Source: UBA12276 sp041476285
GTDB taxonomy: Archaea > Micrarchaeota > Micrarchaeia > Micrarchaeales > Micrarchaeaceae
Assembly (NCBI GenBank): GCA_041476285.1
Contig: JBGOTD010000025.1
Coordinates: 1 to 10,252 of the forward strand
Length of the DNA stretch: 10,252 nucleotides
Reading direction: 5' to 3'
In this document: piece by piece, positions 1 to 5,874 of the stretch
Layout: every line of letters begins with the position of its first letter
Position numbering within the stretch: position 1 is the first letter of the stretch
Position numbers and translations under genes: made by a program
The notes under the pieces: model-generated
Seen by the model: only the letters and a program-made list of their open reading frames with translations
What the model was told of the DNA's origin: nothing
Databases searched by the model: none

Positions 1-72
1 ACAGAGTCTACCAATATGATAGACAAAAATAGGGGTCTTGCACTAGAAATGGCAAAAATACTGTACAACTAA
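1..72 (+). CDS. C-terminal end of an unidentified protein (partial)
   Basis: Frame 1 is open from the first base to a TAA at 70-72. It encodes 23 residues ending in LALEMAKILYN, while the other two plus frames are closed by stops within 30 bases. The residues look like an amphipathic C-terminal helix, but too little is present to name a family. Its stop overlaps by 4 bases the stop of the convergent DUF929 gene, a compact arrangement like that of the other convergent pair in this window. The reading is inferred from openness and context only; the upstream sequence would settle it. Confidence 0.5.
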   Translation, partial: TESTNMIDKNRGLALEMAKILYN

Positions 73-848
73 TTCAATACAGCCTTTACATAGCTCTGTT
101 TGCATGCTACTGCCGTTGCATTCAAAGTCTGATTACTTTTGCATATGTATGCTGTGAAAAGGTTGGCATCTCCTATTACGGACTGTGCTATTGCCGAATT
201 CTGGCTCGTGAGGTTAGCAAGTATTTGGTTCCAGTTGCGGCCATGCAATACCTGCGGAGTTACGCTTGCACCATTCTGTACACTGTTATTTGCAAAGTCC
301 ACGAACGGAATACCGCCGCTTGCGTATCTGCCGTATATAAACTGCTCTGTGTCTGTGAAGTTCACGTTTGGTAATGGCTGTTGGTTTCTGTCCGACACCT
401 CAATTCCGTCAAAATGGACTAAACTGCTTCTGTAGCTCGAATTACTAAATGAAAAGGTTGGTGTGCTTGGATAAATGTCTGTAGGACTGGATTCCATATA
501 AGTCAGGTTCGTGAAGTTGCCGAACCGCATGAGTGCTATTATCAATCCCCATCTTGAAATTGCGCAGTAGGGACAGAAATCCCCACCAACGTACAATATC
601 TCTGGCTTACCATTGAATATAAGCGGTGGTTTGTTTACTACCTTTGGCGGATTGGCGTAAGGCCCGGATGTTGCCAATCCTGCACCTACATTATTTGCCA
701 AACTGTAATTATTTGCTATCTGCTGGAGTTTTTGAAGATATGTGCTGCTTACCTGTTTCCCGCAACTTGAGCAGTCCGAGGAATTATTCAGCAATAAGTA
801 TGCCACTACTCCGATTACAATGATAACCGCGGCTGCGATATAGATCAA
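69..848 (-). CDS. DUF929 family membrane-anchored thioredoxin-like protein
   Basis: 259 residues from the TTG at 848. One hydrophobic anchor (about residues 2-20) is followed by a probably extracytoplasmic domain rich in Asn, Ser and Thr. The core FCPYCAISRW, with C92 and C95, followed by an ALMRFGNF stretch, is the hallmark of the archaeal DUF929 family. GGIPFVDF near residue 181 would be the cis-proline loop of a thioredoxin fold. There is a second CxxC, C26-x2-C29, just after the anchor, and a distal pair C236/C249. A role in extracytoplasmic thiol-disulfide exchange is inferred; no DUF929 function is known to me. The TTG has only a weak GA-rich sequence before it. An in-frame ATA at 869-867, 5 nt after GGTG, would add seven residues (INLKREY, first residue read as Met) and give a positively charged N-terminus typical of a signal anchor, making 266 residues. 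The coordinates use the conventional start. Family call is firm, start uncertain. Confidence 0.85.
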   Translation of the reverse strand: MIYIAAAVIIVIGVVAYLLLNNSSDCSSCGKQVSSTYLQKLQQIANNYSLANNVGAGLATSGPYANPPKVVNKPPLIFNGKPEILYVGGDFCPYCAISRWGLIIALMRFGNFTNLTYMESSPTDIYPSTPTFSFSNSSYRSSLVHFDGIEVSDRNQQPLPNVNFTDTEQFIYGRYASGGIPFVDFANNSVQNGASVTPQVLHGRNWNQILANLTSQNSAIAQSVIGDANLFTAYICKSNQTLNATAVACKQSYVKAVLN

Positions 849-866
849 ATACTCTCTCTTTAAGTT

Positions 867-880
867 TATTCAAACACCCC
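867..880 (-). promoter_or_regulatory. Leader GGGGTG-TTTGA-ATA: SD and possible AUA start of the DUF929 gene
   Basis: On the minus strand 880-867 reads GGGGTGTTTGAATA. GGTG (878-875) is separated by 5 nt from an ATA (869-867) that is in frame with the DUF929 gene. The same spacing is found before the starts of six suf-operon genes. The same leader, differing at one inner base, precedes PAP2. The GTG inside the motif could open only a three-codon frame (GTG TTT GAA TAA). Confidence 0.5.
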
Positions 881-905
881 TAAGAATTCAAATATAATTA
901 GATAG

Positions 906-917
906 AAATATATTTAT
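906..917. promoter_or_regulatory. Palindromic TATA element shared by the DUF929 and tRNA-Trp genes
   Basis: AAATATATTT (906-915) is its own reverse complement. Its centre lies about 28 bases before the first base of tRNA-Trp on the plus strand and about 41 bases before the proposed ATA of DUF929 on the minus strand. Both distances fit archaeal TATA boxes. Read on the minus strand the element is ATAAATATATTT (917-906), also found before PAP2 (1687-1676) and, with one change at the last base, before the P5C dehydrogenase. Confidence 0.6.
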
Positions 918-938
918 GCCTTAATCAATATACCATGA

Positions 939-1078
939 GGGGTTGTAGCGTAACTTGGCAGCGCGGCAGGCTCCAGATGTTTATATGTAAGATTGAGCAA
1001 AACGCGATGATGAAGATCTGGAATTACAAAAAACCATGAAGTAACCTGCAAATCAGGGTTCAAATCCCTGCGACCCCA
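939..1078 (+). tRNA. tRNA-Trp (anticodon CCA), intron-containing
   Basis: Acceptor stem GGGGUUG (939-945) pairs with CGACCCC (1071-1077), with discriminator A at 1078. D stem GCGU/GCGC is 948-951 with 961-964. Anticodon stem GCAGG (966-970) pairs with CCUGC (1045-1049). T stem CAGGG/CCCUG is 1054-1058 with 1066-1070 and has the loop UUCAAAU. The loop C-U-C-C-A-G places anticodon CCA at 973-975. About 67 bases interrupt the gene after position 37, the canonical archaeal intron site. CCA is not encoded. The anticodon is unambiguous once the intron is removed, because every stem then forms. Confidence 0.93.
977..1043 (+). other. tRNA-Trp intron (67 nt), candidate box C/D guide carrier
   Basis: Removing 977-1043 restores a 7-nt anticodon loop. 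Removing 978-1044 gives the same mature tRNA, because both junction bases are A. A relaxed bulge-helix-bulge can be drawn with C971-G1041, U972-A1040 and C974-G1038 around one C-A mismatch, then AUG (977-979) against CAU (1035-1037). The intron has a perfect box C, AUGAUGA (1007-1013). Two bases later AUCUGGA (1016-1022) is complementary to UCCAGAU (972-978), which covers the anticodon. Euryarchaeal tRNA-Trp introns are known to encode C/D guides for methylating C34. No convincing CUGA box D is visible; UUGA at 993-996 is the nearest candidate and would work only in a circular intron. Confidence 0.7.
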
Positions 1079-1094
1079 AAACTTAAGGTCAAAT

Positions 1095-1574
1095 CTACTC
1101 CTTTACCAAATGGAATATACCCTGACCTGTTCTGTTTATAATCGCCCTGTAGGTATATATCGCATACCAGACCAAAACGTTCAATATTACCCCTGCAATT
1201 ACGTCGCTAAGGTAATGTAAGCCCAGATAAACCCTTCCGAACAGCACTATAACAAGCCAAACTATGTAGAGAAAGTCAAGTATCTTGTATCTGGACAGAA
1301 ATATCGGTATCCCTGAAAGCACTGCAGCATGCTCGCTTGGAAAGGAAAACGTGGTTTCACAGCCAGTTGTGTTTATCCAATTAAGGGAACTTACATTGCA
1401 AGGCCTGGGCTCCCTTACAATCAGCTTTATCACATCGGCTAGCACATATATGAGAACCACACCGAGCACATAAGCATAGATGTTCTTGTCCTTCTTGAGA
1501 TAGAGGTATATCGCAAGCAGCGGTATTACCACATAGAAGCTTTCAGACAGCAATAGCATGAACTTTGTAAGCAA
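1095..1574 (-). CDS. PAP2-family (type 2 phosphatidic acid phosphatase) membrane phosphatase
   Basis: 159 residues from the TTG at 1574, with several hydrophobic segments. The three PAP2 motifs are present in order: K50-x6-R57-P58, P79-S80-E81-H82, and G113-R114-x5-H120-x3-D124. H82 and H120 would be the catalytic pair. The usual Ser before the Arg in motif 3 is Gly here, and the usual Gly of PSGH is Glu. A lipid phosphate or isoprenoid pyrophosphate substrate, hydrolysed at the membrane surface, is inferred from the family. The TTG has no Shine-Dalgarno sequence. The frame stays open upstream to 1661, with no ATG, GTG or TTG, and encodes PAP2-like sequence (for example SWAVNYWAFQ). An in-frame ATA at 1640-1638 lies 5 nt after GGTG and would give 181 residues. 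The listed start is therefore probably too short. Confidence 0.85.
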   Translation of the reverse strand: MLTKFMLLLSESFYVVIPLLAIYLYLKKDKNIYAYVLGVVLIYVLADVIKLIVREPRPCNVSSLNWINTTGCETTFSFPSEHAAVLSGIPIFLSRYKILDFLYIVWLVIVLFGRVYLGLHYLSDVIAGVILNVLVWYAIYTYRAIINRTGQGIFHLVKE

Positions 1575-1637
1575 CGGGTTTGCTACGGCCTTAACGGCCT
1601 GGAAAGCCCAATAATTGACAGCCCAAGATTGAAATAC

Positions 1638-1650
1638 TATCCAAACACCC
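1638..1650 (-). promoter_or_regulatory. Leader GGGTG-TTTGG-ATA: SD and possible AUA start of the PAP2 gene
   Basis: The minus strand from 1650 to 1638 reads GGGTGTTTGGATA. GGTG (1649-1646), a 5-nt spacer, then ATA (1640-1638) in frame with PAP2. It matches the DUF929 leader at 12 of 13 positions. The embedded GTG gives only GTG TTT GGA TAG. Confidence 0.5.
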
Positions 1651-1675
1651 TTAATTAAGATTTAATCTTTACAGC

Positions 1676-1687
1676 AAATATATTTAT
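1676..1687 (-). promoter_or_regulatory. TATA box of the PAP2 gene
   Basis: ATAAATATATTT on the minus strand, with GG just upstream (1690-1689). It lies 35 bases before the proposed ATA. It sits in the gap after the carbamate kinase stop, so PAP2 has its own promoter rather than depending on the kinase transcript. Confidence 0.55.
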
Positions 1688-1708
1688 CCCTGCGCTAGGA
1701 CATTAAAA

Positions 1709-2632
1709 TTAGTATATTTTAGTTCCGGACTTCCCTTTTAAAATAAGGTCAAGTTTGAACACGTCACCTACAAATGCCTGTTTGCCACCGCTTTCAATGA
1801 ACCTTATGCACGCCTCTATTTTTGGCCTTATCGTGCCTTCCTCAAATTTCCTCAGTCTTTTCTTAAGTTCCGACGCCCTTATCTCCTTTAACTTTCCAGT
1901 CTGTTTTTCATAATTTTCATATATGTAATCGACATTTGTTAGTATGATCATTGTATCTGCACCTATTGAGGTTGCAAGAAGTTGCGTAGTGAGGTCTTTG
2001 TCTATTACAGCATCAATGCATGAAAGCGCCCCGTGCCTTTTTATCGTAGGTATGCCTCCTCCTCCACAAGTTATTACTATGTTTTTATTTACCTCTGCAA
2101 TTATTGCCTCTACTTCAAGAACCTCTTTCGGTCTTGGAGACGCAACAACCATTCTGTACCCTTGACTTGATTTTATGTAACTGAATTTGGAGAGTTTTAG
2201 TTCATCATAAAGTTCCTTTTCTGTATAAAATGGGCCTATCTGCTTTGACGGTTTTTTAAATGCGGGATCATTCTCATCTATCAGTGCATGGGCCAAAATG
2301 ACACAGACTTCCTTGCTTATCTTCAAAGAGTTAAGGCTGTTTCGCAAGGATGTCTCTATGACTGTCCCAATAAGCGCCTGCGTTTCTGCGTTAAGAAGAT
2401 AGAGCGGCATCTTCGGTATGTATTTTTTTGCATGCTCATTCCTCATTAGCTCGTCTCCCACCTGCGAGCCGTTCCCATGGGTTATTACTATATTGGATCT
2501 GGTATTTTTGTAAAATTCTGCTATGCTCCTTGAAACACGATCTATGTTTTTGTTTTCCCTAGACAAAGACTGCTTCCCAGACGGGCTAAGCAGCGCATTG
2601 CCACCAAGGGCTATAACAATAGATTTCATCAT
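1709..2632 (-). CDS. arcC: Carbamate kinase
   Basis: 307 residues, the normal length for the family. Carbamate kinases interconvert carbamoyl phosphate plus ADP with carbamate/ammonia plus ATP in the cytosol. Amino-acid-kinase features are all visible: ALGGNAL at residues 8-14, THGNGSQVG at 51-59, NAETQALIG at 81-89, the insert DPAFKKPSKQIGPFY at 122-136, CGGGGIP at 189-195, DKDLTT at 211-216, LTNVD at 231-235, and a terminal G-x-x-GT. The Pro of the usual HGNGPQVG is Ser56. Two ATGs are adjacent. The second (2629-2627) gives MKSIVIALGG, the usual family N-terminus, so it may be the true start. No arginine deiminase or ornithine carbamoyltransferase gene is in the window, so the physiological direction cannot be read from context. 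Confidence 0.93.
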   Translation of the reverse strand: MMKSIVIALGGNALLSPSGKQSLSRENKNIDRVSRSIAEFYKNTRSNIVITHGNGSQVGDELMRNEHAKKYIPKMPLYLLNAETQALIGTVIETSLRNSLNSLKISKEVCVILAHALIDENDPAFKKPSKQIGPFYTEKELYDELKLSKFSYIKSSQGYRMVVASPRPKEVLEVEAIIAEVNKNIVITCGGGGIPTIKRHGALSCIDAVIDKDLTTQLLATSIGADTMIILTNVDYIYENYEKQTGKLKEIRASELKKRLRKFEEGTIRPKIEACIRFIESGGKQAFVGDVFKLDLILKGKSGTKIY

Positions 2633-2639
2633 ATCAACG

Positions 2640-2665
2640 CTAATATTATAAGATTATAAGTTATC
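2640..2665. promoter_or_regulatory. Divergent promoter region, carbamate kinase / HAD hydrolase
   Basis: The 50-base gap between two divergent genes holds TTATAA-GA-TTATAA (2646-2659) within an AT-rich stretch. These lie about 30-37 bases before the HAD ATG and 15-30 bases before the kinase ATG. They probably act as overlapping TATA boxes, with a very short or absent leader for the kinase. Confidence 0.4.
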
Positions 2666-2682
2666 TATTAAGAGGTATTGAG

Positions 2683-3276
2683 ATGATAAAACTAATAATA
2701 TTTGATATCGGCGGCGTAATAGACACATTTGACGAAAGCAAATACGTCTCATACATAACGAAGAAATTGAAACTTGATCCGATACAATTCAGGAAAGCCC
2801 TTAACCGGCCATTGGACGAGATGGAAGTAGGCAGACTGGGCCTCAAAGAGGCGGAAAGTATTCTTTCAAAAAAGTTCAAAGTAAGCGTAAGAAGCCTGGA
2901 ATGGAATGAGGCCTTCAAAAGGCTCAACAACCTGGATTACGGCGTGGTAAGACTAATGAACAGGCTTTCCAAGCACTACAAAATAGTGCTTCTGACAAAC
3001 ATAAGCAGAAGCCGGCACATCGTAAAGATGCAGGGCTTGCTGAAGGTATTGAAATATGATGCATTGTTTGCATCGTGTTATATGAAAATGGCAAAACCGG
3101 ATCCCAGAATATATAGAACCGTGCTCAAAAAAATGAAGGCCAATGCGAACGAGGCGATATTCATAGACAATCTTCAGAGAAACGTGGAAGGCGCCAGAAA
3201 AGTGGGAATACACTCCATACGCTTCACAAACTGCAGCGCTCTCATAAAACATCTGAAAGCCTTAGGAATCGAATGA
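2683..3276 (+). CDS. HAD-superfamily hydrolase (YihX-like, DxGGV type)
   Basis: 197 residues. Motif I is FDIGGVID with D8 as the predicted phosphoryl nucleophile. The second acidic position of the classic DxD is Gly10, as in the common D-x-G-(G/N)-V subgroup. A helical cap spans about residues 16-88. Motif II is LLTNIS (T105), motif III the Lys of MAKPDPRIY (K138), and motif IV IFIDN (D162). Cap type 1 and length fit small-molecule phosphatases of HAD subfamily IA; the substrate cannot be read from the sequence. The start is supported by GAGGT upstream. The gene is divergent from carbamate kinase and is followed by tRNA-Gln, which has its own TATA box. Confidence 0.88.
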   Translation: MIKLIIFDIGGVIDTFDESKYVSYITKKLKLDPIQFRKALNRPLDEMEVGRLGLKEAESILSKKFKVSVRSLEWNEAFKRLNNLDYGVVRLMNRLSKHYKIVLLTNISRSRHIVKMQGLLKVLKYDALFASCYMKMAKPDPRIYRTVLKKMKANANEAIFIDNLQRNVEGARKVGIHSIRFTNCSALIKHLKALGIE

Positions 3277-3316
3277 ATAATCTGATACAGACGAACGTAC
3301 ATCTATAATTATACCA

Positions 3317-3326
3317 TTTTAAATAT
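3317..3326 (+). promoter_or_regulatory. TATA box of tRNA-Gln
   Basis: TTTTAAATAT, centred about 29 bases before the first base of the tRNA, is the only good TATA-like sequence in the 74-base gap after the HAD gene. Confidence 0.5.
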
Positions 3327-3350
3327 CTTGAAATGCAATAAATCTAAGAT

Positions 3351-3423
3351 AGCCCCGTCGTCTAGCGGCCAAGGACCACGGGCTTTGGACCCGTGTACAT
3401 CGGTTCGAATCCGGTCGGGGCTA
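3351..3423 (+). tRNA. tRNA-Gln (anticodon UUG)
   Basis: A complete 73-nt cloverleaf. Acceptor AGCCCCG (3351-3357) pairs with CGGGGCU (3416-3422), discriminator A at 3423. D stem is GUCU/GGAC. Anticodon stem ACGGG/CCCGU encloses loop CUUUGGA with anticodon UUG at 3385-3387. T stem AUCGG/CCGGU has loop UUCGAAU. There is no intron and no encoded CCA. Confidence 0.96.
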
Positions 3424-3432
3424 TATATTTAT
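3421..3432 (+). promoter_or_regulatory. Putative TATA box of alaX overlapping the tRNA-Gln 3' end
   Basis: CTATATATTTAT begins inside the last bases of tRNA-Gln and is centred about 34 bases before the alaX ATG. A transcript would start near 3452 with a leader of roughly ten bases. Read-through from the tRNA is an alternative. Confidence 0.4.
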
Positions 3433-3460
3433 TACAGCAGATTATGCGAACAGGGGTATT

Positions 3461-4174
3461 ATGGTTGAAAAAATATACTGGATAGACTCTTACAAGAAGG
3501 ATCTTGATGCAAAAGTCACTGCCGTTTCACCAAATGGCATCGAATTAGACAGTACAATATTTTACCCTACCGGTGGAGGCCAGCCGTGCGATACGGGAAA
3601 AATAACTGTAGGAAACACAGACTATAAAGTTACCGAAGTAAAGAAAATTGAAGAATCAATAATGCACTTCCTGGATCCAAACCCGAATTTCGATAAGAAT
3701 GCAGATGCGCATTGCAAGATAGACTGGGAAAGAAGATATGCACATATGAGATATCATACTGCAACGCATGTAGTGGGCGGATTAGCAATCGCAAAATACG
3801 GTGCAATGTTTACCGGCGGGCAAATTTATGCAGACAGGTCCAGATTTGATTTTGATATGCAGTCTCTAGACAGGAAGCTTGCCACTGAAATAGTGGAAGA
3901 ATCACAGCATATAATCGACAAGAACCTTGATGTGGTATCAAAAATGCTAACAAAAGAGGAGGCCACTGCAATACCAAATCTTGCAAGAACTCTGCCTGGA
4001 AACGAGTTAATGAACAAACTATCCTCATTTAGGGTTGTCGAAATAGTCGGATTTGACATGCAGCTGGATGGTGGAACACACGTATCAAATACCAAGGAAA
4101 TCGGCAAATTAGAATTGTTAAACTTCGAGAACAAAGGCTCAAAACGAAAGCGAATCGAAATAGTAATCAAATAA
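3461..4174 (+). CDS. alaX: AlaX-type alanyl-tRNA editing protein
   Basis: 237 residues, a free-standing homologue of the editing domain of alanyl-tRNA synthetase. Such proteins hydrolyse mischarged Ser-tRNA(Ala) or Gly-tRNA(Ala). FYPTGGGQPCDTG (residues 34-46) is the conserved N-terminal segment of the medium (AlaX-M-like) form. The zinc site motifs are H99-x3-H103 (HTATH) and DGGTHV at 203-208, with H207 as the third His. The Cys that precedes GGTH in alanyl-tRNA synthetases is Asp203; I believe this occurs in archaeal AlaX proteins but cannot check it here. The C-terminus NKGSKRKRIEI is also family-typical. GGGG lies just before the ATG, closer than in the other genes. Its stop is one base from the stop of the convergent sufU. 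Confidence 0.93.
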   Translation: MVEKIYWIDSYKKDLDAKVTAVSPNGIELDSTIFYPTGGGQPCDTGKITVGNTDYKVTEVKKIEESIMHFLDPNPNFDKNADAHCKIDWERRYAHMRYHTATHVVGGLAIAKYGAMFTGGQIYADRSRFDFDMQSLDRKLATEIVEESQHIIDKNLDVVSKMLTKEEATAIPNLARTLPGNELMNKLSSFRVVEIVGFDMQLDGGTHVSNTKEIGKLELLNFENKGSKRKRIEIVIK

Positions 4175-4175
4175 G

Positions 4176-4580
4176 TCAAAGATCCTTTGTGCTTCTGTCT
4201 ACTTCTTTATGCTGGTATAGGAAACCAGCCTCCTTTACTGCCTTTAAGGAAAGGGTCGCACATTTCAGCCTTGCAGGCCCGGGGTCTAGTCCCAAGAGTT
4301 CTATTATGTTTGGCAGCCCCATCTTCTCTACTTCATTGAGGCTCTTCCCTTTTATAAAATCAGTAAGCATGCTTGCCGATGCCATGCTTATCGCACATCC
4401 GGAGCCTTTGAATTTTACATCAGTTATTTTGTTATTTTCTACATTCAGGTAAATTGTTACGTCGTCACCGCACAAAGGATTGTTCTCATGCATGCTAATG
4501 CTAGGATTTTTTATTTCCCCCTTGTTGTGGGGCTTTTCATAATGGGTTATTATCTCCTCAGCATAGATGTCTATTGGCAA
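4176..4580 (-). CDS. sufU: SufU/IscU-like iron-sulfur scaffold or sulfur-transfer protein
   Basis: 134 residues. The three cysteines of the IscU/NifU-N family are in standard contexts: NPLCGDD (C37, followed by D39), GSGCAIS (C62) and RLKCATL (C107). Such proteins accept persulfide sulfur from SufS/IscS or hold a nascent cluster. The RxKCA context resembles SufU more than IscU, but its role as scaffold or zinc-dependent sulfurtransferase cannot be decided from this. It is the last gene of the suf operon. The TTG start is fixed by AGGTGA, with GGTG ending 5 nt upstream. That Shine-Dalgarno overlaps the sufS stop codon, so the two are probably translationally coupled. Confidence 0.92.
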   Translation of the reverse strand: MPIDIYAEEIITHYEKPHNKGEIKNPSISMHENNPLCGDDVTIYLNVENNKITDVKFKGSGCAISMASASMLTDFIKGKSLNEVEKMGLPNIIELLGLDPGPARLKCATLSLKAVKEAGFLYQHKEVDRSTKDL

Positions 4581-4584
4581 ACAA

Positions 4585-5862
4585 TCACCTTACTCCAAAT
4601 ATTTTTTTCACTTTGCCTATTGCAGCAACAGCCGCATCTATTTCTGATTCTTTATTGTAAAGATAAAAGCTTATCCTTGACAACGCAGGCACCTTGAGTT
4701 TTTGCGTTACCAGTGGCATGGCACAGTGATGTCCCGCCCTAATGGCTATGCCTTCCGCATCAAGCACCTGTGCAACATCATGTGGATGTACTTTCTCCAA
4801 ACTGAAGGATATGACTCCTGCCCTATTCTCAATATCTTTCTCCCCAAGTCCGTAAACCGTTACTCCTTTTATCTCTTTTAATTTCCTAAGTGCGTATAAT
4901 GTAAGCTGCTTTTCATGATCTCTTATGTTCGCCATTCCCACATAATCAAGGTAGTCTATCGCCGCTCCAAATCCTATGCCTCCTGCTATGTCTGAGGTTC
5001 CTGCCTCAAACTTCCAAGGAAGATCATTCCAAGAGTAAGAATCATACTGAACCGTTCTAATCATGTCTCCTCCTCCCATCACCGGCTCCGTTTCGTTAAG
5101 GATGGATTCCTTCGCATGCAGCACTCCAACCCCTGTAGGGCCAAGCATCTTGTGCGAAGAGAATGCAAAAAAGTCAGAATTTATATCTTTTACATCGATT
5201 TTCATGTGAGGCGCAGATTGCGCTCCGTCAACCAAAACCTTTGCACCATTTTTGTGTGCCCTTTTCACTATCTCTTTTACGTCGTTTATTGTACCCAAGA
5301 CATTCGAAGCATGTGTAACCGCAACTATTTTCGGTTTTTTGTCTAACATTTTATTAAGGCTCTCCATGTCAAGTTTTTGGTTGCCTTTGTCAAGAGCGAT
5401 GTAATCGAGCACCGCCCCTTTTCTTTTGGCAAGCAGCATCCATGGAACCATGTTGCTGTGGTGTTCCATTTCTGATATCAGTATATGGTCGCCTTTCTTT
5501 ACATTCGCATTGCCCCATGAAAGCGCGGTAAGATTTATTGCCTCTGTAGTGTTCCTCACGTAGATTATCTCGCGCATGGAGTCTGCGTTTATGAATTTTG
5601 CAACTTTTGTCTTAGAAGCTATGTACTCTTCCGTTGCCCTTTCAGCTATCCTGTATATTCCACGATGAATGTTTGCATTATAATTTCTGTAGTAGTAATC
5701 CATTGCCTCCAATACTTGGTGCGGTTTCTGCGATGTTGCGGCACTATCTAGATAAACTAAAGGTTTATCATTCATTTCTATCTTCAAAATTGGGAAATCA
5801 GCACGCAGTCTGTCAACATCAAAATTGTTTTTCCTTTTTGCAAATGATTTGTCATCCGCCAT
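4585..5862 (-). CDS. sufS: Cysteine desulfurase, SufS type
   Basis: 425 residues. A PLP enzyme that converts cysteine to alanine and an enzyme-bound persulfide, the sulfur source for cluster assembly. Group II aminotransferase class V features: EMEHHSN at 131-137 (His stacking on PLP), VDGAQ at 211-215 with D212, FSSHK at 234-238 with K238 as the PLP Schiff-base lysine, and RAGHHCAMP at 375-383 with C380 as the persulfide cysteine. The RxGHHCA context and length identify the SufS/group II type rather than IscS. The ATG lies 5 nt after AGTG. Its start is 12 bases after the sufC stop and sufU follows after 4 bases. Confidence 0.96.
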   Translation of the reverse strand: MADDKSFAKRKNNFDVDRLRADFPILKIEMNDKPLVYLDSAATSQKPHQVLEAMDYYYRNYNANIHRGIYRIAERATEEYIASKTKVAKFINADSMREIIYVRNTTEAINLTALSWGNANVKKGDHILISEMEHHSNMVPWMLLAKRKGAVLDYIALDKGNQKLDMESLNKMLDKKPKIVAVTHASNVLGTINDVKEIVKRAHKNGAKVLVDGAQSAPHMKIDVKDINSDFFAFSSHKMLGPTGVGVLHAKESILNETEPVMGGGDMIRTVQYDSYSWNDLPWKFEAGTSDIAGGIGFGAAIDYLDYVGMANIRDHEKQLTLYALRKLKEIKGVTVYGLGEKDIENRAGVISFSLEKVHPHDVAQVLDAEGIAIRAGHHCAMPLVTQKLKVPALSRISFYLYNKESEIDAAVAAIGKVKKIFGVR

Positions 5863-5874
5863 TATAGCACTTGA

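Noticed and set aside
139..435. 98-codon plus-strand open frame inside the DUF929 gene
   Set aside because: Antisense to a protein with clear DUF929 motifs and without any family pattern of its own.
1018..1021. CUGG as box D' of the tRNA-Trp intron guide
   Set aside because: It lies inside the antisense segment only 4 bases after box C, leaving no room for a guide.
848..1095. Small protein gene between DUF929 and PAP2
   Set aside because: The region is fully explained by promoters and the intron-containing tRNA-Trp.
2646..2659. TTATAA-GA-TTATAA as a second copy of the suf operator
   Set aside because: The arms are shorter, the outer C/G of the suf palindrome is missing and the spacing differs; facing TATA boxes explain it better.
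2661..2930. 89-codon minus-strand open frame covering the HAD start and the divergent promoter
   Set aside because: It overlaps the HAD coding region including its catalytic motif I. Its Ser/Leu-rich translation is the expected shadow of that gene.
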